Assembly (NCBI GenBank): GCA_937128795.1
Contig: CAKZMQ010000012.1
Location: forward strand, 1 to 44,376
DNA from: an uncultured Solirubrobacterales bacterium
GTDB lineage: Bacteria > Actinomycetota > Thermoleophilia > Solirubrobacterales > JACPNS01
Length of the DNA stretch: 44,376 bases
Direction of reading: 5' to 3'
Position 1 is the first letter of the stretch, and each line of letters opens with the position of its first letter. Both the position numbers and the translations under genes were made by a program. The notes below the pieces were generated by a model. The model had not been told where the DNA came from. It made no database searches and worked only from the letters and a program-made list of their open reading frames with translations. Of this stretch, positions 1 through 7,580 are shown piece by piece.

Positions 1-1
1 C

Positions 2-244
2 GAATCCGGGTTGATGCTGATGGCCGCGGTGCTGCTCGGCGCGGCCATGGTGCTTAAGCGCTATCTGATGGACTGGCGCGAGCGCCAGGGCGCCGGACGG
101 TCTGGGGCGGTGTCCAACGAGAGCCCGCGCAGGCCGGTGCCGGGCAATCCGTTCAGCGGGCTGACGCGTATGCTCGGTTCGCGTTACCTGCTGGGTATAG
201 GCGCGTTCATCCTGCTGCTGACCTCGGTCAGCACCTTTCGCTGA
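2..244 (+). CDS. Fragment of a multi-pass membrane transporter (chimeric contig end)
   Basis: An open frame enters from the window edge and ends at 242-244. It encodes a hydrophobic segment, a basic cytoplasmic loop (about residues 16-52) and a second hydrophobic segment ending in LLLTSVSTF. The style resembles major-facilitator or nucleotide-exchanger proteins of proteobacteria, but I do not recognise the exact family. The similarity stops abruptly around base 238 inside a membrane helix, so the 3' end is lost and the stop is accidental. GC is visibly higher than in the phage genes. It is unlikely to belong to this genome. Confidence 0.4.
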   Translation, partial: ESGLMLMAAVLLGAAMVLKRYLMDWRERQGAGRSGAVSNESPRRPVPGNPFSGLTRMLGSRYLLGIGAFILLLTSVSTFR

Positions 245-573
245 TCGGGGGTGAGCGTCGCGGTGAGCGAGTCCGGCTTTGCCAGCTCGAGGAGCGTCGC
301 CTCGTAGGCGGCGTTCACGACCCGGGCCGGCACCGTATTCGGGTCAAGAGCGTTGCCGTAGTAGTCCGTCGCGTCGGTTCGCGGCCATTCGTCGTCCTGG
401 CTCGCGCCGCCGGTCGGGACGCCGGGGAAGCGGCGGCCATAGAGCCCGTCGATGTAGATGCTGCCGCGGGCTCGGGCGGACGTCACGTCGCCGTTCGGCA
501 CGGTGTACTCGGAGTCGGCGCGGATGTCGTTGAGCGGTATGCGGTCACATACGCACTTTGGTTTGAGTGCCAA
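184..573 (-). CDS. Fragment of DnaT-like/head-tail connector phage protein (chimeric)
   Basis: The central part of this leftward frame (roughly bases 510 down to 245) reads like the phage DnaT_2 (putative DnaT-like ssDNA-binding / connector) family: a YIDG.YG.RFPG motif, then WPRTDATDYYGN, then VPARVVNAAYEA. Both ends lose the family pattern: the first ~20 residues look unrelated and the last ~15 run into the transporter fragment. GC is high, strand is opposite to the structural genes and it abuts another broken gene. I read it as a short foreign piece joined into the contig, not as a functional gene here. Confidence 0.45.
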   Translation of the reverse strand: MALKPKCVCDRIPLNDIRADSEYTVPNGDVTSARARGSIYIDGLYGRRFPGVPTGGASQDDEWPRTDATDYYGNALDPNTVPARVVNAAYEATLLELAKPDSLTATLTPDQRKVLTEVSSRMNAPIPSR

Positions 574-579
574 GCACGC

Positions 580-813
580 GTGCGAAGTGAAGGCATGACG
601 TGGAGTGATGGCTCGCGCAACGGAAGGATGATCGATTTACACAAACTGAATTCGTCGGTCGCATCGATTCGGCGCGAGATGGGACTCGGCGTCACAGTCG
701 AGACGCCAGGTGAATCACAGCCAGCCGCGCCGGACGACACCGGCGACAGTGACGATGGCGGATCTGGTACACGCGGGTTGTCGTTACGTTACAACTTCGA
801 GCATAGCAACTAG
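580..813 (+). CDS. Small hypothetical protein upstream of the terminase genes
   Basis: This 77-codon frame opens with GTG at 580; in-frame ATGs lie at 595 and 627 and none has a convincing ribosome binding site. The product is hydrophilic, with an acidic, glycine/serine-rich stretch around residues 50-65 (PDDTGDSDDGGSG). No family is recognised. It ends 7 bases before the small-terminase start and runs in the same direction, so it may be the first gene of the packaging operon. It could equally be a 3' remnant, because the chimeric junction lies within about 60 bases upstream. Confidence 0.35.
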   Translation: MRSEGMTWSDGSRNGRMIDLHKLNSSVASIRREMGLGVTVETPGESQPAAPDDTGDSDDGGSGTRGLSLRYNFEHSN

Positions 814-820
814 CGAATGA

Positions 821-1630
821 ATGAACTCACGCGAGTTACGAAGCAAGCTAGGTATCACGGCGGCGGTTCTGAAGAAGCTCGTCGACGAAGGGATGCCGCG
901 TGCCAAGAAGGGGCGAGTGTGGCAATACGACGAGGCGGCGGTCGATCAATGGTTGTTGGATCACGGTTACGCCGAGCCCGAGCGACCGCCGGGCGAAGTG
1001 ATTTGCGAGACGTACGACGACTTGGTTGTAGCGTTGGGAATGACCGGCAAAGACCCGAAACGAGTGATCGCGGGGTGGGTCAAAGTTCCCGGCTTTCCCG
1101 GCACGCCGGGCACACCAGGAAAACGAAACGCCCGATTGCCGGTCGAACAAATCAAAGACTGGCTGGCAACTCGCGACGGCGGCGGCGAGTATGCGAAGCA
1201 AGACGACGAGCTGCGGCAACTCGACAGAGAACGTCGCCGGTTACAGATCGAATTCGAGAACCGCAAGCTGCGCGAACAACTCGACCGGTTGGCGGATGTC
1301 GACGAGATTGCTCAGTTCAATCGGCAGTGTGCGGCCGATGCACAAGCGATGCTGCGACCACTGCCCGACGAGGTGTTGGCACTGTTGCCGAGTCGTACGA
1401 CCCCACGCACACGCGCGGTGATTCACAAGAAAGTGACCGAACTGCTTGACGACGCGTTTGAGGCAATCGCAAGGATAACGAGAGGAGACAACGATGGCGA
1501 AGAAGACGGTCAGAACAGCATCAAAGAAAAAGACGGCGGCAAGTCACAAAGGCAACCGCAGCGAGGTCACACGAAAAAACACAAGCGACGCTCCAGCGGT
1601 GGAAGTGGTCGATCTAAACGCCGCAAGTGA
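821..1630 (+). CDS. Terminase small subunit, Nu1-like
   Basis: The 269-residue product begins with a MerR/Nu1-type winged helix-turn-helix (residues ~1-45: ELRSKLGITAAVLKKLV, then a wing containing KKGRVWQYDEAAVDQWL). A second similar unit follows (residues ~62-115, ending RLPVEQIKDWLA), then a charged coiled coil (about 128-155, DRERRRLQIEFENRKLREQ) and a very basic tail. In lambda Nu1 the winged helix binds cos DNA and the C-terminus binds the large subunit, so this protein should recognise the packaging site. The start at 821 preserves the helix-turn-helix; the overlapping ATG at 817 is out of frame. The large terminase lies about 460 bases downstream. Confidence 0.75.
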   Translation: MNSRELRSKLGITAAVLKKLVDEGMPRAKKGRVWQYDEAAVDQWLLDHGYAEPERPPGEVICETYDDLVVALGMTGKDPKRVIAGWVKVPGFPGTPGTPGKRNARLPVEQIKDWLATRDGGGEYAKQDDELRQLDRERRRLQIEFENRKLREQLDRLADVDEIAQFNRQCAADAQAMLRPLPDEVLALLPSRTTPRTRAVIHKKVTELLDDAFEAIARITRGDNDGEEDGQNSIKEKDGGKSQRQPQRGHTKKHKRRSSGGSGRSKRRK

Positions 1631-1654
1631 GTACACACTACTGAAGGGAATCGC

Positions 1655-2023
1655 ATGATTATTACGACGAGCCCGGCGGGATATCCACATGGCGACGAAG
1701 TGACTTGCATCGCGTGCGGGCGACAATCCACTTATCACACCAGCGCAGACACGACCGGCTGCGTTGATTACTGCCACTGCACAGACGCCACCGGGCACGC
1801 CGTCGCATTGTCCGAGGTGGTCGACGAATATGAAGCGGAAACTGCGAAGCGAGAAGAAAGCCAGCGGCTGTTGGCGAGGATCATCGAAAGGCACCGCCGC
1901 CGCGTGCGCCGCCAATGCCGAAACGTCGCCGCCAATGACCAACACCACCACACGCCGAGTTACCATCGTCGTGCTGGCGAAGCCAATCGCTACGAACTGA
2001 CCAGAACGCCAGCCCGACGATGA
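1655..2023 (+). CDS. Hypothetical protein with cysteine cluster
   Basis: ATG at 1655 is preceded by GAAGGGA at good spacing, 24 bases after the small-terminase stop. The 122-residue product has CIACG near residue 18 and a CVDYCHC cluster near residue 36, suggesting a small metal-binding knuckle, followed by a helical stretch rich in Glu/Arg (AETAKREESQRLLARIIERHRRR). The last ~35 residues are His/Arg-rich and of low complexity. No family is recognised. Its place between the two terminase genes suggests a packaging accessory role, which is only inference. Confidence 0.5.
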   Translation: MIITTSPAGYPHGDEVTCIACGRQSTYHTSADTTGCVDYCHCTDATGHAVALSEVVDEYEAETAKREESQRLLARIIERHRRRVRRQCRNVAANDQHHHTPSYHRRAGEANRYELTRTPARR

Positions 2024-2090
2024 AACCGTAAAAAGGGCCTTTTTTGGCACCCTATTTCGCTCCCAGACCCTGGGTCCAGAGACTAAATAA

Positions 2091-4088
2091 ATGACCGCAA
2101 TGACACGACTGAGAAACATGACAGCCGACGGCTTCTTGCCACGCAAGGCCGAAGATCCAGCCGAGTGGGCGACGCGGCGAAGAATCCGCTTCAACGAAGA
2201 TCACGAAGCCAGTCGCGGGCCGTACGATCTGGCAGCGAGGCCGTGGTGGGCATATCCACTTCGAGCCATCGGCAACGCACTGACTCGATTCATTCGTCTC
2301 AAGTCTTCGACGCAAGTTGGCAAGACGCTCTTCTTATTGATCGCGTTGTTGTATCTTTGCGAAAACGCACCGGCGACGGCGATGGTTGTCGTGCCCGATC
2401 GCATTGCGGCACAGGAGTTCTCCGAGCGGCTGTACTCGCTGGCCGAAGAGAACGGCATCACGACACCGCCAATCTGGCGACGCAACACCAAACGCATCGA
2501 CATTGGCGACATGCGAATTTGGCTCGCGTGGCCACGTTCGCCGAACACACTGCGAGGCAAGCGGTGCAAGTACGTCTTTCGTACCGAGATCGACGTGTTT
2601 CCGAAAACCAAGAAAACGAAGGAAGCCGGTAACGCGATCGAAGCCAGTAACCGGCGCGTGAAAGCCTTTCGCCGCTATTTGATCCTTGACGAATCGACTC
2701 CCGTTGCCGAGTCGTCGGAGATCGACAAGCTTGAATCGGACAGCAACCAAGCCCGTTGGTTTGCGAAGTGCCCGCATTGTGGAAAGCACCAAATCGCTCG
2801 GTTCTTCACGTACAAGGAAGGAGACCGAGCTGGCCTGGGCGGTGTGACTGGCTTCCGGCACGAATCGGGAGCGATGAAGTCAGCCGAACAGGCACGCCGC
2901 GATTCGTACTACGCTTGCGTCAACGGGTGCAAAATCACGAACGAGGAAAAAGACGAATTCATGATTGGCGGCGTGATGCTCGCGAAAGGCCAATCGATCG
3001 ACGACGACACCGGAGAAATCACGGGCGAAGCCGACGATCGAATCGTTGGCGTGCATCTTTGGGCAGCGCACTCGCACGATTCGTGGGGAGACATCGCTGC
3101 GGAATACGTCGTCGCGTTGCGTGACAACACGCTGGCCGACTTCTTTCAAAACACACTCGGCCTGCAATTCCAGCACACCGGCAAGATGCCAGAGTGGCAG
3201 GAGCTTGGGCAACGCATGGCCGGGTATCACGTGCGTGGCAAGGTGCCTCGCGAAGCGTGGTTCTTGACAGCCGGTGGCGACGTGCAAGACCGCGAAGTCT
3301 ATGTCACCGTGCGAGCCTGGGGTGATCGGCGAACGAGCTGGCTGGTTGATTGGTTCGTGTTTGATCGTGAAGACGGCGACGACGGAGCCTTAGTAAAAAG
3401 TGACTTGGCACAAATCAATAAAGCCGTTCTGGCTCGACGCTATCCGATCATTGGTCCCGACGGTGTGCGGTGCAACAATCCACGCGGTCGTGATCGCATC
3501 GGCGTCGCTTTGATGGCGATCGACTCCAACCACCGCACACTCGACGTTCACAATTGGATCAAGTCACTCGGCAAAACGAATCGCGTGATTGCCTGCCGTG
3601 GCGAAGCTCACGTTGACCCGTCCAAGAAGTACCAAATCAACACTGTGCAAGAAAGCCAGCGTACGGACGGCGACGGCAAAAAGACACAGTACACCGGCGG
3701 GTTGACGATCATGAATATCAACCCGGAAGTATTTCGCGTCGACATTGAAGATCGCATGGCAGCCGATCCGCACCAACCCGGTGCGTGGATGGTCACGAGC
3801 GACTGTATCGACATTGGATCGTTCTTTCTGAAGCAAGTCGTCAACGAGCCACGCTTGCCGATCAAAGGAAAAGACGGTCGCGTGAAGTTCGAACGCAAGG
3901 AACGAGACACGACGATCGGCCATGACTTCTGGGATACCAGCGTGTACGAATCGGCTGCCGCTCAGCGGATGGTTGACGATTTCCCAGGCTCGCCGGGCTG
4001 GGACGCATCCCGTTGGCCAAAAGGCGAAACGAATCAGCTCGCGACGGTCGCGAGTGAGAAGATGATCAGCCGTGATTTTGACGAATAA
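2091..4088 (+). CDS. Terminase large subunit, GpA family
   Basis: The 665-residue product matches the lambda gpA layout. It has an N-terminal packaging ATPase with a Walker A-type motif (KSSTQVGKT, residues 71-79) and a Walker B-like strand (YVFRTEIDVF, ~161-170). An inserted zinc ribbon has paired cysteines CPHC (227/230) and CVNGC (276/280). The C-terminal nuclease has GGDVQ (395-399) and AIDSN (D478). The enzyme translocates DNA into the prohead with ATP and cuts concatemers. Length is normal for the family. ATG 2091 follows a TAAATAA run; ATG 2100 is an alternative. It identifies the element as a tailed phage. Confidence 0.93.
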   Translation: MTAMTRLRNMTADGFLPRKAEDPAEWATRRRIRFNEDHEASRGPYDLAARPWWAYPLRAIGNALTRFIRLKSSTQVGKTLFLLIALLYLCENAPATAMVVVPDRIAAQEFSERLYSLAEENGITTPPIWRRNTKRIDIGDMRIWLAWPRSPNTLRGKRCKYVFRTEIDVFPKTKKTKEAGNAIEASNRRVKAFRRYLILDESTPVAESSEIDKLESDSNQARWFAKCPHCGKHQIARFFTYKEGDRAGLGGVTGFRHESGAMKSAEQARRDSYYACVNGCKITNEEKDEFMIGGVMLAKGQSIDDDTGEITGEADDRIVGVHLWAAHSHDSWGDIAAEYVVALRDNTLADFFQNTLGLQFQHTGKMPEWQELGQRMAGYHVRGKVPREAWFLTAGGDVQDREVYVTVRAWGDRRTSWLVDWFVFDREDGDDGALVKSDLAQINKAVLARRYPIIGPDGVRCNNPRGRDRIGVALMAIDSNHRTLDVHNWIKSLGKTNRVIACRGEAHVDPSKKYQINTVQESQRTDGDGKKTQYTGGLTIMNINPEVFRVDIEDRMAADPHQPGAWMVTSDCIDIGSFFLKQVVNEPRLPIKGKDGRVKFERKERDTTIGHDFWDTSVYESAAAQRMVDDFPGSPGWDASRWPKGETNQLATVASEKMISRDFDE

Positions 4089-4100
4089 GGACAACCACAC

Positions 4101-4718
4101 ATGGCAAAGAAACGCACCAATAGCCGCAACGCAACAACAGCCAACACACCGCCGACTTCACCAGACATCGATTTGGACGGCGACGAATTGGACGTGTCGG
4201 CCGATACCGTCATTGACGACGATGCGAGTAGCTTAGGCGATGACTTCGAACGCGGACACGCGAGCGACAAGCAGCCAGCGAAACGAAACCAGCCTTCAGG
4301 CACCACCGTCACGAACAGCGATGATCGATCGACCACCACCGATCGTGACGATGGTCGACCAACCGTCATCGAGCTGCTTGATTCTCCCAAAACGAAAACG
4401 ACCGGCGGCAAAGGCACTGGCGGTCGAACGCTGGTCGTGTGCGAGACCAATGGTGCAATCGTGGTGCGTGATCCACGTGCTGACGATCACGAGCGGCCGC
4501 AATGTCCAAATTGCTCGACCGATGCAGCGGCGGTGCTGTGTGGAGCCAACAACACCAAGAACGATTCAATTGGCGCGACGACGTACTATTATTGCCCGAT
4601 CGACTATTGCAGTTTTTCGACGCAAGTTCTCAAGCCGATGATTGCCAACAACATCATCAAGCGGCATCGCAACGGCGGGCGTCCAGCGAACCCAAAGCCA
4701 CACATCACAAGGCCCTAG
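4101..4718 (+). CDS. Hypothetical acidic protein with C-terminal zinc ribbon
   Basis: The 205-residue product starts 12 bases after the large terminase. Residues ~1-110 are low-complexity (Asp/Thr/Ser/Asn, then basic patches) and probably disordered. Residues ~130-185 contain CPNC and later a CPIDYC pair, a plausible zinc ribbon, with a basic tail IIKRHRNGGR. No function is recognised. The stop codon shares the palindrome CTAG (4715-4718) with the stop of the leftward methylase gene, so two convergent genes end on the same four bases. Confidence 0.6.
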   Translation: MAKKRTNSRNATTANTPPTSPDIDLDGDELDVSADTVIDDDASSLGDDFERGHASDKQPAKRNQPSGTTVTNSDDRSTTTDRDDGRPTVIELLDSPKTKTTGGKGTGGRTLVVCETNGAIVVRDPRADDHERPQCPNCSTDAAAVLCGANNTKNDSIGATTYYYCPIDYCSFSTQVLKPMIANNIIKRHRNGGRPANPKPHITRP

Positions 4719-5449
4719 ATTGTAGACGCGGCACTCCGTGACGCGATTTGATGCGAGTGGATCAAGTTCGCCACCAATGCTTCGCGTTCGCGAACTGGCA
4801 ATGCTTCGAGCTTTGCGGCCCATCGCTGTAGCTTGCGTGCCACTCGTTCGCGTTCGCGGTAGTCATCGCCTAGGGCCGAGTACTCCACCGGCGAAGCTGG
4901 CGATACGGTTCGAACATCGAAGTTTGTCCAGACGACTTCGGTGGCGATGGTCCCGCCGCGTGTGATCGCTGAGTGTGTGTCACGATGCCAACTCTTGAGT
5001 TGGCGAGCGTACAACGGCGAATCATATCCAGAAATCATCACGCGACAATCAAGTTGCTTGATGATGGACAACAAACGCACGTGCTGGCTTCTTGGCATTT
5101 CGTGCTTGTACAAATTCAGCCGCCGGCGCGTGTTCGGCAGATACGGTGGATCGCAATAGATCAAGGCATCATCATCGAGCTTGTCGGCGCTATCTTCGAG
5201 CCAATCTATACCATCGGCGCGTTTTACGATGGAACCAGGCCACGCAAGCTTAACAAGCCAAGCCAACACTTCCCGGTCAAGGTCGATCAACAACGACTCT
5301 AGCGCCGGTGGCTTATTTCGCAGCAAAGCCGCCTTGCCCGCAAACGGCTCGCAGTAGAACGAATGCGTTGGCATCATTCCCACCAACCACTGCGTGATAC
5401 CAGCCAATCCCTTGCCACCGGGGTAGCGGTTGTCGTGACTCACGACCAT
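4715..5449 (-). CDS. DNA adenine N6-methyltransferase, D12 class
   Basis: The 244-residue product has the D12 (Dam-type) order: an AdoMet-binding N-terminal motif RYPGGKG (8-14) with YCEPFAGKAALL (32-43), LLIDLD (53-58), the catalytic DPPY (100-103), and a following YKHEM...H segment. It should transfer a methyl group to adenine N6 in a short DNA site; the target cannot be read from the sequence. It is translated with the small upstream gene (10-base overlap). The C-terminus resembles replication-coupled phage Dam proteins. Likely roles are protection from restriction or timing of packaging or replication. Confidence 0.88.
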   Translation of the reverse strand: MVVSHDNRYPGGKGLAGITQWLVGMMPTHSFYCEPFAGKAALLRNKPPALESLLIDLDREVLAWLVKLAWPGSIVKRADGIDWLEDSADKLDDDALIYCDPPYLPNTRRRLNLYKHEMPRSQHVRLLSIIKQLDCRVMISGYDSPLYARQLKSWHRDTHSAITRGGTIATEVVWTNFDVRTVSPASPVEYSALGDDYRERERVARKLQRWAAKLEALPVREREALVANLIHSHQIASRSAASTI

Positions 5450-5640
5450 AGTTCGTTATCTTCCACTTCTTCCACGAACCGATCTACCAGAGCGGAGACT
5501 TGCAAAAAACGGTCTTTCGTCTCAGTCTTTGCGGTGGTGACGGGAAACAATTCCAGCAAGGCTCTCAATTCGCCTTTGGCTCTTTGCCATTGAGCACCAC
5601 GCTGGCACTGTAAAACAAAGCGATTATCGACATCTCGCAC
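5440..5640 (-). CDS. Small protein co-transcribed with adenine methylase
   Basis: GTG start at 5640 follows a strong AAGGAG at 6-7 bases on the reverse strand, and the last codons overlap the methylase start, so the two form a translationally coupled pair. The 66-residue product is helical, with a charged amphipathic C-terminal half (LLELFPVTTAKTETKDRFL, VDRFVEEVEDNELW). No family is recognised. The 23-bp hexamer array starts about 60 bases upstream and probably contains the promoter. Confidence 0.6.
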   Translation of the reverse strand: MRDVDNRFVLQCQRGAQWQRAKGELRALLELFPVTTAKTETKDRFLQVSALVDRFVEEVEDNELWS

Positions 5641-5700
5641 GGTTGATCTCCTTTTCGTGATGTCTCGAGTATCGCCGATTGCGCCGGTGCTGTCTACCCG

Positions 5701-5987
5701 TGTGATCCCGCAGCGGTGCCGATTGTGACTGTGGCAGGCTTTCGGCTGTGACTCGGGCGAACATGATTGTGTGACTACGCAGCGGTGTCATCTGTGAGAA
5801 CTCGAGCTGGCAAAATGTGACGGGCCCTAATTCGGAAATGTGACTCAGCGATCGCCAACGCCGTGACGACTCTTGACGAATAACCGTGACGTGACTACGC
5901 TGCGGGTAACATCGTGACTCGACGGCGTCCGGTGCTGTGACCGAGGTCAAACAGAAGGTGTGACTCATCGATGAGCGACAGCGTGAC
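5701..5987. repeat. Thirteen-site array of (T/C)GTGAC hexamers at exact 23-bp spacing
   Basis: Hexamers start at 5701, 5724, 5747, 5770, 5793, 5816, 5839, 5862, 5885, then after a 5-base slip (GTGACGTGACT at 5886-5896) at 5913, 5936, 5959 and 5982. Sites 5701 (TGTGAT) and 5793 (TGTGAG) differ in the last base. All face the same way. The 17 bases between sites are mostly unlike each other; only units 5701, 5770 and 5890 share CGC(A/T)GCGG. The array fills the intergenic space between divergent methylase genes and runs 17 bases into the C5-methylase reading frame. It looks like an iteron- or operator-type binding array. Confidence 0.9.
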
Positions 5988-6771
5988 AGATGGCCTTCTG
6001 CTATCACTGTTTCCCGGTGTCGGATTGCTCGACCGCGCGTTCGAGTCGGCGGGGTTCTGTGTGACGCGCGGGCCTGACCAGATTTGGAACGGGGATATCT
6101 GCGACTTTCATCCGCCGAGCGGTGCTATCTGGGGAATCTTCGGCGGTTCGCCGTGCCAAGACTTTAGCGCGGCTCGTCGATCGGCTCCAACGGGGAATGG
6201 TCGCAAGATGCTTCGCGAATTCGCACGCGTGGTGCGCGAAGCCGCTCCCGAGTGGTGGGTGCTGGAAAACGTACCAGCCGTGCCGGATGTTCGCATTGCG
6301 GGCTATCACCACCAAAGAATCGATGTCAATCAAGGTTGGTATTGCGGCGTGAAGCGTCTGCGGCACTGGCAATTTGGCAGCCGCAGTGGCAAGGTTCTAG
6401 AGATACCACGTGGCAAAGTCATCGACGGAGCCGAATCGCCAGCATTAGCCCACGACGGTCGCACGTTTCGCGAGCTGTGTCGTTTGCAGGGTTTGCCGGA
6501 TTCTTTCGATCTTCCTGGGTTCACGGTCGAAGCCAAGAAGCGAGCCGTTGGCAATGGCGTGCCATTGATCATGGGGCAAGTGATAGCAGCCGCCGTGCGA
6601 GCCGCCTACGGGCTCAATTACCTCGAGGCTACATCGTTCGATGCGACGATGTGCGAGCGGCGTCGCTGCCAATGTGGTTGCGGTCGAGTTGTCAAAGGAA
6701 AAGCCAAATACGACTCACCAGCATGTCGAAAACGGCAACAACGTCGCCGTGAACGATGTCACCAAACGTGA
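5971..6771 (+). CDS. C5-cytosine DNA methyltransferase
   Basis: The 266-residue product has the ordered C5-methylase motifs: motif I LSLFPGVGLLDRAF (11-24), motif IV GGSPCQDFS with catalytic Cys62, motif VI WVLENVP (Glu99), a motif VIII-like RLRHWQFGS, and motifs IX/X (RLQGLPDSF, RAVGNGVP). It methylates cytosine C5 in an unknown target. A short cysteine/arginine-rich tail (CQCGCGRVVKGK...CRKRQ) is added at the C-terminus, probably a zinc knuckle. The start codon lies between the last two array hexamers and the TGA stop sits inside a further CGTGAC at 6767, so the gene is framed by the array at both ends. Confidence 0.88.
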   Translation: MSDSVTDGLLLSLFPGVGLLDRAFESAGFCVTRGPDQIWNGDICDFHPPSGAIWGIFGGSPCQDFSAARRSAPTGNGRKMLREFARVVREAAPEWWVLENVPAVPDVRIAGYHHQRIDVNQGWYCGVKRLRHWQFGSRSGKVLEIPRGKVIDGAESPALAHDGRTFRELCRLQGLPDSFDLPGFTVEAKKRAVGNGVPLIMGQVIAAAVRAAYGLNYLEATSFDATMCERRRCQCGCGRVVKGKAKYDSPACRKRQQRRRERCHQT

Positions 6772-6844
6772 CAGTCCGGAGGCGGTGCTTGTGCCCAAAC
6801 GGTGCTGTCGTCAAGTGTGAAACACCTGGCAGCGAAAGTGTGGG
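6767..6844. repeat. Second, degenerate hexamer block interrupted by the transposon
   Basis: Sites lie at 6767 (CGTGAC), 6790 (TGTGCC, +23), 6816 (TGTGAA, +26) and 6839 (+23). The last reads TGTGGG now, but removing the transposon and one target copy restores TGTGAC, continued at 10241. CGTGCG at 10267 may be one more decayed site. The same hexamer, direction and 23-bp step as at 5701-5987 show both blocks are one array with the C5-methylase gene between them. Confidence 0.7.
6835..6842. repeat. Target-site duplication, left copy (AAAGTGTG)
   Basis: The 8 bases AAAGTGTG occur directly outside both transposon ends (6835-6842 and 10233-10240). An 8-9 bp duplication is usual for IS1-like elements. 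It proves insertion into the hexamer array and indicates little decay since. Confidence 0.85.
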
Positions 6845-6873
6845 TAGTGTCTTAAAGTTGAGGGGCGAAGCTG

Positions 6874-7152
6874 TTACAACATGCCGCCTTCTAGTTTGAC
6901 TACCTTGCGAGCGGGCTCTGATGGTGTTTGCAGTCTTTTTGCAATTTGTGCCACCAGTTCTAATGCCTCGTCATGAGTCATCGTGAGATAAACTGGAAAG
7001 CCAGGCTTGCGATTGTCGTGCCCTTGAAGGGAGCAGGCGATTGCAATATCTGACGCAACGTTTGGGAATCCATCGTAGGTGATTCCAGGCTGGCAAATTG
7101 TCAAATCAACTTCGTTTGTCTCCCCTGTGTCACCTCGATTTAATTGCGCCAT
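6874..7152 (-). CDS. Transposon cargo: hypothetical 92-residue protein
   Basis: ATG at 7152 has a GGGAGGA ribosome binding site about 5 bases upstream on the reverse strand, supporting a real gene. The product has a polar N-terminus, a middle with short hydrophobic strands (VASDIAIACSLQG, FPVYLTMTHDEALELVAQIAKRL) and a basic end. No family is recognised and there is no membrane segment. The stop lies 5 bases inside the left terminal inverted repeat boundary, so the gene fills the element to its edge. As cargo it could serve regulation or host fitness; nothing in the sequence decides. Confidence 0.6.
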   Translation of the reverse strand: MAQLNRGDTGETNEVDLTICQPGITYDGFPNVASDIAIACSLQGHDNRKPGFPVYLTMTHDEALELVAQIAKRLQTPSEPARKVVKLEGGML

Positions 7153-7580
7153 AGCGTCCTCCCATCCGCATAGTGAAAATTGGTTTTAAGCACCACAAAT
7201 TAATCAATCTGCAAACCTCGCGTCTCGGTCGCTTGGCATGAGGGCATTGTAGCAAGGGTGAGGGCAGTTATTTTCCGTATCAGCAGGCCCTCTGAAATGC
7301 TGCACGAACGTCACCTAATTTCCCGCTAAACGATTGACGCTGACGCATCCAGACGGAACCGGAAACCGTTAGCTCACTTCACGCAGGTCGTAAGGTGTTG
7401 CTTCACAGTCACTTGCAATCTTTCGTTCCGTGCCACTGGTCGCTGCAATTCCGCTCCTAAGAGTATTCAATCAATGGCACGACGGCGACTCTATTTTAAA
7501 TGATTGACACAATCGAAAATATCCTTACACTTTTCCAATGGTGTTACTGAAGTACGAATTCGTATTAGGAGGTGGATGCA
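7153..7580. promoter_or_regulatory. Divergent intergenic region with promoter and palindrome
   Basis: This 428-base AT-richer gap separates divergent cargo genes. For the rightward gene I see TTGACA (7504-7509), 16 bases, then TACACT (7526-7531), a fair sigma70-type promoter. Downstream is a perfect 12-base palindrome TACGAATTCGTA (7553-7564), 3 bases before the ribosome binding site, a likely operator. The remaining ~330 bases hold no gene I can support. Confidence 0.5.

Noticed and set aside
817..1449. 210-codon frame overlapping the small terminase
   Set aside because: Starts 4 bases before the true start in another frame; composition is shadow-like and the Nu1 pattern is in the other frame.
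2029..2046. AAAAAGGGCCTTTTTT as terminator or slippery site
   Set aside because: A stem would leave a 1-base loop or only A-U pairs, and no overlapping frames need a shift here.
1544..2194. 216-codon leftward frame over the gap between the terminase genes
   Set aside because: It overlaps three rightward genes, has no ribosome binding site or recognisable motif, and looks like a shadow.
5701..6844. CRISPR or TIGR-type guide array
   Set aside because: The conserved part is only 5-6 bases, there is no alternation of two repeat types, and no Cas- or Nop-domain protein is in the window.
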